DNA from: Candidatus Enterococcus leclercqii | Lineage (GTDB): Bacteria; Bacillota; Bacilli; Lactobacillales; Enterococcaceae | Length of the DNA stretch: 64,000 nucleotides | Reading direction: 5' to 3' | Assembly: GCF_009933135.1 (NCBI RefSeq) | Contig: NZ_MAEH01000017.1 | Location: forward strand, 124,001 to 188,000 | Shown here: positions 25,136 to 33,267 of the stretch, one piece after another | Layout: each line of letters begins with the position of its first letter | How positions within the stretch are numbered: the stretch's first letter is position 1 | Notes under the pieces: generated by a model | Database searches by the model: none | The model's input: only the letters and a program-made list of their open reading frames with translations | Told to the model about the DNA's origin: nothing | Translations under genes and position numbers: made by a program

Positions 25136-26686
25136 ATGGCAAGTCGCTCAGAAGAATTGATCCAAACACGACTGGAAGAGATCTTCCAGCATTTTGAAGA
25201 AAACGAAGAGACCAGAGAATTTTATTTGGAAGTTCAATCTGATTTGAAGGAGGCTGTCTTGGATCGACTAGTGACTGGTGCAACACCGGAAGCTGCCGTC
25301 GCCGCTGCCTTTCAAGAGGCCGGTGATTTGACGGAGCCTTTGAGTCAGTTGGCTCCTTTGAAAAAAGACACCTTGGCCCAATTAAAAGAAGAACATGCAG
25401 AACAGACTACTTCAATGCAACCAAAAGCGGCGGATTCGGAAAGGACAGATGAAGCCCGCAATGCAACGATCCAGCTTGAAGATTCCGAAGATGCAGACCT
25501 TCAGCAATATTTGGCTGGTAACTTGCGGGACTTGGGTCGACAGCTGAAAGAAAACTTTGATCCTTTGAAAAACGACCTTCTTGGTATGGTGGACGACATG
25601 ATCGGCGAGCCCTTATTGGCAAAAGGCCGGATCAAGGACAGTGCCCAACTGGAAGCCGCTTGGTGGCAAATGCAGGAAAAAGAAACCCTTTTTGATAAGC
25701 GCTATCACGTTTTAGGAGACACCATCAGTGAGTTGTCGTTGGAGCATTTTACGCAAACCAACGTGGCACTATTTGCCAGCCAAGACGACAACTTTCAGAT
25801 TATCGAACGAATCAATCAGCAAGATGAAAGCCTATTTTCTGATTGTGAACAAGAAGATGGCTACCTAATTCTGCGGGAAGGCCCGCGACCACATTTTTCT
25901 TGGCAGCTGAAAAGTTGGCTCACCATTTACGTTCCACAACATTTTGCAGGAACACTCCAGATCAATACTACGAGTGGTCGCATCTGGTTAGGCGGTCTGT
26001 CAGAGCTTGCGGAAACTCAGCTGGCGACGACTGCTGGTTCACTGATTTTACGAGAGCAAGACAGCCGCTATCTGACGGTTTCTTCGACTAGCGGCAGTGT
26101 GGATTTGCGGCAAATACAGGCCGAAGAAGCTGAGGTTAATGCGACTTCCGGTTCAATCCGCATCAAAAAATTTGCTTTACAATACCTGCGGGCAACGACT
26201 GCCAGCGGAAGTCTCGGCCTATCTGATGGTCGCTCTCAGGAATTGACTGCAACGGCGACTAGCGGCAGCGTCAAAATTGCCGCCGTCACCGCCGACTATT
26301 TGACTGCTGCTACCAAGAGCGGCTCTTTAAAACTTCATGAAAGTAAAATTGGTGAAATAGACGGCAGCACTCGCAGCGGCTCTCTGCATTTTGATGAGCT
26401 GCAGACTTCCGGGACGTTAAAAACAACTTCCGGATCGATTAATGGCAGCCGGTTAACACTGACCGAAGAGCTGGAAATCGGTACGAAATCCGGCAGTATT
26501 CGTCTGCAGATGGCACCTGAGCAATCCTATGATTTCGACTTGAAATCTGGCAGTGGCAGCACCCACCACAGCGGCGAGATCCACAATCGTTTTTCTTCTC
26601 GGAAACAGTTGGCCGGGACCATCGGCACTGCCCCCACCTTCAGCCTGACTGCTACTAGCAAAAGTGGTAGTATCACCGTGAGCTAA
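25136..26686 (+). CDS. DUF4097-type protein with N-terminal HAAS-like helical domain
   Basis: 516 residues with no signal peptide or membrane helix. Residues 1-75 (SEELIQTRLEEIFQHF, AVLDRLVTGATPEAAV) match the helical domain found with PadR regulators. An acidic linker follows, then from about 250 a solenoid of repeats built on T(T/S)SGSI/V, e.g. TTSGRIWLGG, STSGSVDLRQ, TKSGSLKLHE, running to the end. This is the DUF4097 beta-solenoid, seen in LiaX-like stress proteins. It probably takes part in envelope-stress sensing with the PadR regulator. It is not assigned to LiaX because LiaX has a different N-terminal domain. Confidence 0.8.
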   Translation: MASRSEELIQTRLEEIFQHFEENEETREFYLEVQSDLKEAVLDRLVTGATPEAAVAAAFQEAGDLTEPLSQLAPLKKDTLAQLKEEHAEQTTSMQPKAADSERTDEARNATIQLEDSEDADLQQYLAGNLRDLGRQLKENFDPLKNDLLGMVDDMIGEPLLAKGRIKDSAQLEAAWWQMQEKETLFDKRYHVLGDTISELSLEHFTQTNVALFASQDDNFQIIERINQQDESLFSDCEQEDGYLILREGPRPHFSWQLKSWLTIYVPQHFAGTLQINTTSGRIWLGGLSELAETQLATTAGSLILREQDSRYLTVSSTSGSVDLRQIQAEEAEVNATSGSIRIKKFALQYLRATTASGSLGLSDGRSQELTATATSGSVKIAAVTADYLTAATKSGSLKLHESKIGEIDGSTRSGSLHFDELQTSGTLKTTSGSINGSRLTLTEELEIGTKSGSIRLQMAPEQSYDFDLKSGSGSTHHSGEIHNRFSSRKQLAGTIGTAPTFSLTATSKSGSITVS

Positions 26687-26726
26687 TTAAGTGCAACAAC
26701 TAAAAATGGTCAATGTACAACCAGCA

Positions 26727-26773
26727 ACAGACGGCAATCTTCCCTTAAAAAGGCTGGAAGATTGCCGTCTGTC
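26727..26773 (+). terminator. terminator of the DUF4097 gene
   Basis: AGACGGCAATCTTCC and its exact complement around a 12-base loop. The T-rich tail is weak. Confidence 0.75.
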
Positions 26774-26932
26774 TGTTCGCAGTTAAAGATTTCAGAGGCT
26801 GATACTGTCAAGCTTGCTAATTTAGGAACAATCGTAAACACGGCATTTTTTCCTGAAGCTCCTAACAGAAAGGGGCCTCTTTCCAAAAAGGCGGCGCTTG
26901 TTTTCCGAGTGGATTTCTGTTATTTTTCATCC

Positions 26933-27904
26933 ATGGAAACTATACAAGACAAACTACGCCGATTGCCAGAACTCCCGGGCATCTACTTGATGAAGGATAC
27001 TCACGGGGCAATCTTTTACGTAGGCAAAGCCAAAAATTTGAAAAATCGTGTTCGTTCATATTTTCAGCACAATAATCAGCACTCCAAAAAAGTGCAGCGA
27101 ATGGTTTGGAACATCGCTGATTTGGAATGGCGCGTCGTTGATACGGAGTTGGATGCACTTTTGCTGGAATGCCGCCTGATCCAAGAGCATCATCCACTGT
27201 ACAATCGGGTGATGAATCATCACCGCAACTACGCCTATATTCATTTAACAAAAAATGGGGCCGAGCTTCTCCAAGAAAAGCTACCTCCTGATTCAGAAGT
27301 ATCCTCTGCCACTTTTCAGCTGTCAGATGCGCAGGCGAAATCACCGAGTATTGTAGGCCCTTTTCGGCAGTACAAACAGCTTCCTCATTTATTGGAAGTA
27401 TTGCAGGATACCTACCTGTTGCCAGGCATCAACCATCTGACAGAACTAGCTGTCAAGCGACAACTACCGGATATGGCGCAACAACAACTGACAGACCGGG
27501 TTTATCAAGTCCATCTGTTTTTCCAAGGAGAACCCACTGCTTTTTTTGATGACCTGCAAGCACGGATTGCCGCCAGCGCCCAACAACTGAACTTCGAAAA
27601 TGCAGCGGAACTCCAACATCTGCTAGAAATGGCCCAACATTTTCATCGTTATCTCAAACAGCGGGCGTCTTTTCGGAAACAAACAGCGGTGCTTTTTTCT
27701 CTGCCTCTGGCTGACGGAAAGACCAAAAAGCTTTATCTGGTCAGCTGTGGACAGTTATTAGCCACTCAGCTGCTGCCCTTGGAGGCACCGGAAACCTTTG
27801 ATCTCAAGCCACTGTCGACACCGCCGCCATTGACCAAATCCGCAGTGGATCCAGAAGATATTCTGATGAATTATATAATGCGAGCCACTGCAGAAAACAA
27901 TTGA
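26933..27904 (+). CDS. GIY-YIG nuclease, UvrC N-terminal homologue (Cho-like)
   Basis: 323 residues. Residues 5-85 form the GIY-YIG domain (LPGIYLMKDTHGAIFYVGKAKNLKNRVRSYF, with Arg and the later Glu in ECRLIQEHHPLYN). Residues about 200-235 are a UvrB-interaction helix pair (DDLQARIAASAQQLNFENAAELQHLLE). It lacks the C-terminal helix-hairpin-helix and RNase H-like nuclease of UvrC, as in E. coli Cho, which makes the 3' cut at lesions. The ATG has no good ribosome binding site, so the start is uncertain; upstream in-frame codons exist. Confidence 0.8.
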   Translation: METIQDKLRRLPELPGIYLMKDTHGAIFYVGKAKNLKNRVRSYFQHNNQHSKKVQRMVWNIADLEWRVVDTELDALLLECRLIQEHHPLYNRVMNHHRNYAYIHLTKNGAELLQEKLPPDSEVSSATFQLSDAQAKSPSIVGPFRQYKQLPHLLEVLQDTYLLPGINHLTELAVKRQLPDMAQQQLTDRVYQVHLFFQGEPTAFFDDLQARIAASAQQLNFENAAELQHLLEMAQHFHRYLKQRASFRKQTAVLFSLPLADGKTKKLYLVSCGQLLATQLLPLEAPETFDLKPLSTPPPLTKSAVDPEDILMNYIMRATAENN

Positions 27905-28003
27905 TGCCAGTGATATCCTAGGGTTCTTTTCATAATAAAGGAATAGACCCCACCGCTATGTCGTTTGTTTGACTGACTGATTTCTCCAATCTGCTTTCTA
28001 ATG

Positions 28004-28052
28004 AAAAGACACGTCACTTCCACTGTTTTTAATGGAAGTGACGTGTCTTTTG
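28004..28052. repeat. dispersed hairpin repeat, copy A (terminator)
   Basis: AAAAGACACGTCACTTCC and its near-exact complement around TTTTTAAT. It is the most perfect member of a family with copies at 36.7, 39.6 and 43.7 kb, and lies in opposite orientation to them. It sits between two converging genes and should terminate both. Confidence 0.8.
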
Positions 28053-28149
28053 GGGTTCTCCTTGCGTATTTTTTGCTTCGGAGGACGGTGACTAAACGCT
28101 TGTCACTGCCCTGTACGTTTTAATTCCAATTCAAGGAAAATTTTGTTAC

Positions 28150-29910
28150 TTATTCTCCCGCTAATCCGGCATAAATTTTTTCCAGATTCCACTTCATCAT
28201 ATTGTAATAGCTGTCACCAGGGTTCCCGGGTTCAGCGATGGAATCTGTAAAAATCTCTGCGTAAATAGGGATGCCGCTATCCTTTGAAACGCTTTGCATC
28301 GGTTTTTTGTTGACGGAACTTTCCACAAAGAGTACTTTGACATCGGAGACCTTCAGTTGGTCCACCAAACTTGTAATCTGTGCGGGTGTTCCTTCTTCTT
28401 CCGTATTGATTTCCCAAATATACGCTGAAGGTATTTGATAGGCTTTAGAGAAGTATTTGAAGCAGCCTTCACTGGTCACAATCAGCTTCTCTTTTTCCGG
28501 AATGGCTGCAAATTGTTTTTTGGCAGTCGCATCTAATTTTTGTAATTTGTCTCGATATGCCATAAATCGTTCCTGATAGACTGCTTGATTGTCTGGGTCC
28601 TTTTCTTTTAGCGTCTGGTAAATATTCTCAGCGTACAAGATACCATTTTCGATATTCAACCACGCATGGGGATCTTCCTTGCCAGCCTCCGCCGCGCCTT
28701 CTAGATAGATCACATCGACACCATCACTGACGGCAAAATAGTCCTGTTCCGGTTTTTTACCCGCGTTATCCATCAGCTTAGTGAACCAACCATTGCCCCC
28801 TGTTTCTAAATTTAAGCCATTGTAAAAAATTACGTCGGCCTCTACTGTTTTGCGCACATCTTCAGCTAAGGGTTCATATTCATGGGGATTTTTTCCCACC
28901 GGTACGATGCTGTGGAGCTGGACCTGATCGCCGGCAATCTCTTTTACCAGATCCGCCACAATCGAGTTTGTAGCAACTACTTGTAATTTTTCTTCCGCTG
29001 CTGCCGGTGCCAAAAAGCGTTGATAGCCGAAAATTCCCAGTCCGACAGCTGCCACTGCAATTGCTGCCAGTTTCCATTGTCTTGTACGTGTCTGCTCGTT
29101 TCGCTTTGGAGACAAAAGAAAACCTACCAAAAAGATTGCGGCGGCGGTCAATACGATACTGGATCCTGCCGCCAGATTGAAGCTGTAGCCAATGAAAAGC
29201 CCGATGATGGAAGAAATACCACCGATTGCAGAAGACAAGAGGATCATGTGTTTCAGCTGTTTGGTGAAAAGATACGCAGTCGCAGCTGGTGTAATCAGCA
29301 TAGCTACCACCAAGATTGTTCCGACACTTTGCATTGCTGTCACTGAAACCAACGTCAACATCAACATCAGCAGGTAGTGATAGCGATTGACCTTCATCCC
29401 GAAAGCCTTGGCCATCATCGGATCAAAAGACGTCAAGAGCAGGGGGCGATAAAAAATCACTAATAGCGCGAGCACCAAAACGGCGATTGCAATCGTAATC
29501 CATTTGTCACTGTCTTGAACTGCCAAGACATTCCCAAATAAAATATGGAACAAATCAGTGGAGCTGTTGGCTACTCCGATCAAGATTACCCCCAGCGCCA
29601 AAAAGGAACTAAAGGTAATCCCGATAGCTGTATCGCTCTTAACCGTGCTATTGTTTGAGATATAGGTAATCAAGACACTGGCCAAAATCCCAAAAACAAC
29701 AGCACCTACAAAAAAATTGATTCCCAGAATAAAAGACAATGCAACTCCCGGCAGTACTGCGTGGGAGATGGCATCTCCCATCAACGACATCCCCCGTAAA
29801 ATGATAAAACAACCAATTGCACCGGCGACAATCCCAATAACCAGCGATGTAATCAAGGCATTTTGCAAAAAGTGATACGCCAGCAGACCTTCAATAAAAT
29901 GTGCAATCAT
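28150..29910 (-). CDS. fused metal ABC transporter: permease plus solute-binding domain (manganese type)
   Basis: 586 residues. About 1-270 is an ABC-3 permease ([21 protein letters not shown] block, [12 protein letters not shown]). A last helix, [18 protein letters not shown] at about 285-302, leads straight into a cluster A-I binding protein (about 310-586) with [17 protein letters not shown], the metal ligand in NPHEYEP, DPHAWLN, a conserved Glu in TSEGCFKYF, and Asp in FTDSIAEPG. These are EfaA/PsaA-type manganese-protein features; no His-rich loop. Normally these are separate genes and the binding part is a lipoprotein; here it is tethered to the channel. Start ATG overlaps the ATPase stop. 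Confidence 0.9.
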   Translation of the reverse strand: MIAHFIEGLLAYHFLQNALITSLVIGIVAGAIGCFIILRGMSLMGDAISHAVLPGVALSFILGINFFVGAVVFGILASVLITYISNNSTVKSDTAIGITFSSFLALGVILIGVANSSTDLFHILFGNVLAVQDSDKWITIAIAVLVLALLVIFYRPLLLTSFDPMMAKAFGMKVNRYHYLLMLMLTLVSVTAMQSVGTILVVAMLITPAATAYLFTKQLKHMILLSSAIGGISSIIGLFIGYSFNLAAGSSIVLTAAAIFLVGFLLSPKRNEQTRTRQWKLAAIAVAAVGLGIFGYQRFLAPAAAEEKLQVVATNSIVADLVKEIAGDQVQLHSIVPVGKNPHEYEPLAEDVRKTVEADVIFYNGLNLETGGNGWFTKLMDNAGKKPEQDYFAVSDGVDVIYLEGAAEAGKEDPHAWLNIENGILYAENIYQTLKEKDPDNQAVYQERFMAYRDKLQKLDATAKKQFAAIPEKEKLIVTSEGCFKYFSKAYQIPSAYIWEINTEEEGTPAQITSLVDQLKVSDVKVLFVESSVNKKPMQSVSKDSGIPIYAEIFTDSIAEPGNPGDSYYNMMKWNLEKIYAGLAGE

Positions 29911-30629
29911 GTCAGATCCCCTCCAATCAAAATGGCATCCCCATAAGCTTTTTTCAAATTATTTGGCGTAAAAACGTCAGCCGTCTTACCAAATGCAATC
30001 AACTCTTTATTTAAAATCAAAACAGAATCAAAATAGTCACGGACTTTTCCTAAATCGTGATGCACGATAAAAATTTGGCGTCCAGCCCCTCGCAACTGTC
30101 GCAATAATGCCATGATAATCTGCTCACTGGCAGCATCAATTCCCACAAACGGCTCATCTAAAAAGATCAGCTGAGCATCTTGCACCAGCGTTCGTGCCAG
30201 CAGCACTCGTTGAAACTGCCCACCAGACAGCTCTCCAATCTGGCGTTTGGCGAATGCTTCCATTTCAACAGCTGCCAGTGCGGCCATGACTTTGGGCCAC
30301 TCTTTTCGCAACGATTGCCAAGGCCTCAGGTTAGGATATAGTCCTAGCGAAACAACTTCAGCCACGGTAATGGGAAAACTATAGTCTATGGCACTTTTTT
30401 GCTCTACATAAGCAATATCCCGCTGAACACTCTTTAATGGCTGTCCGTCGACGGTTACACTGCCTTTTGCCGGAATTAGTCCCAATGCGGCTTTGATAAA
30501 CGTCGATTTACCCGCACCATTTGGTCCAATCAGACCGACGATTTGCGGCCCAGTTACGGTAAAACTCACATGGTTTACGACAACCTGCTGTGGCGAATAG
30601 GCGGCCGTAATATTTTCAAAACGAATCAT
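29907..30629 (-). CDS. manganese-type ABC transporter ATP-binding protein
   Basis: About 240 residues. Walker [11 protein letters not shown]-loop YVEQK, signature LSGGQFQR, Walker B LIFLDEP, and switch His in IVHHDLG. It belongs to the EfaC/MntB/SitB group. The ATG start is preferred to a GTG three codons earlier because GAGGTG sits just ahead of it. First gene of a two-gene operon under DtxR-type palindromes. Confidence 0.92.
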   Translation of the reverse strand: MIRFENITAAYSPQQVVVNHVSFTVTGPQIVGLIGPNGAGKSTFIKAALGLIPAKGSVTVDGQPLKSVQRDIAYVEQKSAIDYSFPITVAEVVSLGLYPNLRPWQSLRKEWPKVMAALAAVEMEAFAKRQIGELSGGQFQRVLLARTLVQDAQLIFLDEPFVGIDAASEQIIMALLRQLRGAGRQIFIVHHDLGKVRDYFDSVLILNKELIAFGKTADVFTPNNLKKAYGDAILIGGDLT

Positions 30630-30649
30630 CTGCTTCACCTCGTTAATTA

Positions 30650-30667
30650 TTTTCGGTTAACCGAAAA
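30650..30667 (-). promoter_or_regulatory. DtxR/MntR-type operator 1
   Basis: TTTTCGGTTAACCGAAAA, a perfect 18-base palindrome between the promoter and the start codon. The GGTTAACC core is like that of manganese-responsive DtxR-family operators (EfaR/MntR/ScaR). Confidence 0.72.
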
Positions 30668-30684
30668 ATATTGATGTTGCGCTC

Positions 30685-30713
30685 AGTATACCCTATCAAT
30701 TATTTTTCGGCAA
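30685..30713 (-). promoter_or_regulatory. promoter of the manganese-type transporter operon
   Basis: TTGCCG (30708-30713) and TATACT (30685-30690), spacer 17, on the minus strand. The -35 overlaps operator 2. Confidence 0.7.
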
Positions 30714-30721
30714 GCCTAAAA
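30704..30721 (-). promoter_or_regulatory. DtxR/MntR-type operator 2
   Basis: Plus-strand TTTTCGGCAAGCCTAAAA has the same arms and spacing as operator 1 with one arm mismatch and a different centre. It covers the -35. Confidence 0.65.
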
Positions 30722-30800
30722 ATCACGTTGCTGGTTTTCATGTTAGGCAACCGCCACTCATCAGATCAGCTGCCTTTTAAAAGCCAACGTTTTTTGCAGC

Positions 30801-30850
30801 ATAAAAAGCCGTTGGAATACCCTTCTCGGCGTATTCCAACGGCTTCGATT
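30801..30850 (-). terminator. terminator of treP
   Basis: AAGCCGTTGGAATAC and its exact complement, followed on the minus strand by TTTTTA. Confidence 0.85.
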
Positions 30851-30863
30851 TTTTGAATAAAGT

Positions 30864-32876
30864 TTAGCCGATAACGTCCACATGCCCGATGCGGCTTTGT
30901 TCAACGACTTCACCGGAATTATCCAGTGTCAAACTGGCAATTTTTTCGCCATTGGTAAAGACTACCAGCACATCTGTTTCTTTACCAGCAGCTTTTACTG
31001 CCTCTAGATCCATTTCTGCCAACAGGGTTTCTGGTGTGACCCGGTCGCCTTCTTTGACTTTGACATCAAAAGGCGCCCCCTTCAATTCGACAGTATCCAG
31101 CCCCATGTGCACCAAGACTTCAGCTCCACCAGCGGTCTTGATTCCGATGGCATGTTTGGTTTCAAAAACACTGATTACTTGCCCGTAAACCGGCGCATAG
31201 ATTTCCTGCGCTTTTGGTCGCACGGCAAATCCATCCCCCATCATTTTTTGTGAAAAGACTGGATCGTTGACTTGACCGATGGCGATAATCTGACCTTCCA
31301 CTGGTGCATAGATGATTTCTTCTGTTACCGTATCAGGTGTCGCTCCGGCAACTTCATCTTTTGCCATATCCGCTACTGTCACAGCCGGTCCACTACCCGC
31401 TGCGCCGGCACCTGCTAAGGCTAAACCACCCTCATCCAGCACGGGTTCTACTTTATTCAAGGCTTTAACATTACGCAGCACATAGGTCATAACAAAGGTA
31501 ACTGCCATCGTCAACAGCATCGAAGCAAATACCCATGGATAACTCTTGATTGGGAAAGATAAGAACCCAGGCAGACCGCCGACACCAATTCCCAACGCTC
31601 GTGAACCCGTCACCGTAATCAAAACTGCCCCTACAGCAGAACCGATCATAGCAGCTACAAAAGGATAAACATATTTCAAGTTGATCCCAAACATCGCCGG
31701 TTCCGTAACTCCCAAGTAAGCAGAAATTGTCGATGGTACTGAGACTTGTTCTTCTTTTTTATTGCCTTTGTGTTGGAAATAAATAGCTAAAACGGCAGTC
31801 CCTTGTGCAATATTTGACAGCATAATCATCGGCCATAAGTTGGTGGTACCAAAATCTGATACTAACTGTTGGTCGATTGCCAATGTCGTATGGTGCAGCC
31901 CGGTAATTACTAACGGTGCATATAGCCCGCCAAATACCAAGCTGAACAACCAGTTCAATGAAGAAGACAGACCCGCATTAACAACAAAGGAAATACCGGA
32001 ACCAATCTGCCAACCGATTGGGCCTAAAATAACATGAGCCGCGATGATTGTTGGCAACAGTGAAAACAGTGGAACAAAAATCATAGACACGGCTTCAGGA
32101 ATCCGTTTACGGAAGAAGCGTTCCAGATAGACTAACAAAAAGCCTGCCAGCATCGCCGGAATAACTTGCGCTTGATAACCGATTTTTTCGATAGTGAAGT
32201 AACCGAAATCCCAAGTCCAGTTGGCTGCAATGTCAGCGGCGCTTGTTCCATTGACGGCATAAGCATTCAAGAGTTGTGGTGACACCAACGTGATCCCCAA
32301 GACAATCCCCAGAATTTGAGTCGTCCCCATCTTACGGGTAATGGACCAAGTGATCCCTACTGGTAAGAAGTGGAAGATTGCTTCGGCTGGCAGCCATAAG
32401 AACCCGTTGACGCCGTTCCAGAAGGTCGAGGCTTCTGTGATAGTCTGGTCATTTAAAATCCCTAGTGGTACCCCTTCCAAAAAATTGCGGAACCCGAGAA
32501 TTAACCCCCCGATGATGATTGCCGGCAACAATGGCGTAAAGATTTCTGCCAGCGTTCCGATTGCTCGTTGAATCAGGTTCTGATTTTGTTTAGCAGCAGC
32601 TTTGCTCTGCTCTTTGGATACGCCTTCAATTCCCGATACAGCACTGAAATCATTGTAAAAAGTGGGGACGTCATTGCCGATAATCACTTGGAACTGCCCG
32701 GCATTGGTGAACATTCCTTTTACGCTGGGAATATCCTCAATCGCTTTTTCATTGGCCTTGCTTTGATCATTCAGAACAAAGCGCATGCGCGTGGCACAGT
32801 GAGTCACAGCGGAGATATTTTCTTTGCCGCCGATCTCCTGCAACAGCTTTTCAGCATCTTCTTGATACTTGCCCAT
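30864..32876 (-). CDS. treP: trehalose-type PTS enzyme EIIBCA
   Basis: 670 residues. EIIB at 1-90 with the phosphocysteine in VTHCATRMRF (~27); EIIC at about 105-470 with ten or so helices and the GITEP-like motif LGVTEPAMFGIN; EIIA of the glucose type at about 520-670 with the phospho-His in VLVHMGLDTVEL. It imports a glucoside, here most likely trehalose as the 6-phosphate, since a GH65 phosphorylase gene is divergent. A complete three-domain protein, so no separate EIIA is needed. Start ATG follows GAAAGGAGCC. Confidence 0.88.
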   Translation of the reverse strand: MGKYQEDAEKLLQEIGGKENISAVTHCATRMRFVLNDQSKANEKAIEDIPSVKGMFTNAGQFQVIIGNDVPTFYNDFSAVSGIEGVSKEQSKAAAKQNQNLIQRAIGTLAEIFTPLLPAIIIGGLILGFRNFLEGVPLGILNDQTITEASTFWNGVNGFLWLPAEAIFHFLPVGITWSITRKMGTTQILGIVLGITLVSPQLLNAYAVNGTSAADIAANWTWDFGYFTIEKIGYQAQVIPAMLAGFLLVYLERFFRKRIPEAVSMIFVPLFSLLPTIIAAHVILGPIGWQIGSGISFVVNAGLSSSLNWLFSLVFGGLYAPLVITGLHHTTLAIDQQLVSDFGTTNLWPMIMLSNIAQGTAVLAIYFQHKGNKKEEQVSVPSTISAYLGVTEPAMFGINLKYVYPFVAAMIGSAVGAVLITVTGSRALGIGVGGLPGFLSFPIKSYPWVFASMLLTMAVTFVMTYVLRNVKALNKVEPVLDEGGLALAGAGAAGSGPAVTVADMAKDEVAGATPDTVTEEIIYAPVEGQIIAIGQVNDPVFSQKMMGDGFAVRPKAQEIYAPVYGQVISVFETKHAIGIKTAGGAEVLVHMGLDTVELKGAPFDVKVKEGDRVTPETLLAEMDLEAVKAAGKETDVLVVFTNGEKIASLTLDNSGEVVEQSRIGHVDVIG

Positions 32877-32946
32877 AAGATTAGGCTCCTTTCTTTCACA
32901 CGACTGTCTCCTTTGACCTTAGCCAATCAGACAGCAAAAACAACAC

Positions 32947-32958
32947 TTGTATATATAA
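32947..32958. promoter_or_regulatory. TreR-type operator near treP
   Basis: TTGTATATATAA differs from the Bacillus TreR operator core TTGTATATACAA at one position. It lies about 70 bases ahead of treP, over the probable -10 of that gene. Confidence 0.6.
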
Positions 32959-32998
32959 GTTCAACTACAAAACAATCATAACGGGAACAGCAAAATAA

Positions 32999-33012
32999 TG
33001 CAAGCGTTTTAC
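32999..33012. promoter_or_regulatory. possible second cre site upstream of treP
   Basis: Read on the minus strand, GTAAAACGCTTGCA matches 11 of 14 positions of TGWAANCGNTNWCA. Confidence 0.4.
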
Positions 33013-33150
33013 TTAGTTTTGTTGAATATTTTCCTTGTTGGACTTTCTGCTACCATGTCAACAAAAAAGCCCTACTATTAATGTTTCTGTTTGTTGCATA
33101 ATTATTGCATACCATTAATTGCGAAATTATTAATATCTAACGGATAACAT

Positions 33151-33179
33151 TTGAAATCGCTGACAAAGTTCGCTATAAT
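33151..33179 (+). promoter_or_regulatory. promoter of the trehalose phosphorylase gene
   Basis: TTGAAA (33151-33156) and TATAAT (33174-33179), spacer 17: a near-consensus vegetative promoter. Repressor sites lie over and just after it. Confidence 0.88.
33152..33165 (+). promoter_or_regulatory. cre (CcpA) site
   Basis: TGAAATCGCTGACA matches the cre consensus TGWAANCGNTNWCA at all 14 positions and overlaps the -35. Binding of CcpA here should repress the operon when glucose is present. Confidence 0.85.
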
Positions 33180-33187
33180 AAAATTGC

Positions 33188-33199
33188 ATGTATAGACAA
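33188..33199 (+). promoter_or_regulatory. TreR-type operator near the phosphorylase gene
   Basis: ATGTATAGACAA, 10 of 12 positions of TTGTATATACAA, lying over the transcription start (about 10 bases after the -10). Confidence 0.6.
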
Positions 33200-33267
33200 G
33201 TTGGCAGAAGCAGGCTCTCAAATAGAAAGGAGCGCAGGAAGATGGCGATCATCTTCCGCTACCGAAT

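Noticed and set aside
33151-33199. Maltose operon interpretation of the GH65/pgmB genes
   Set aside because: The GH65 family also contains maltose phosphorylase, but the EIIBCA partner, the TreR-type regulator and TreR-like operators favour trehalose 6-phosphate. It is kept only as an alternative.
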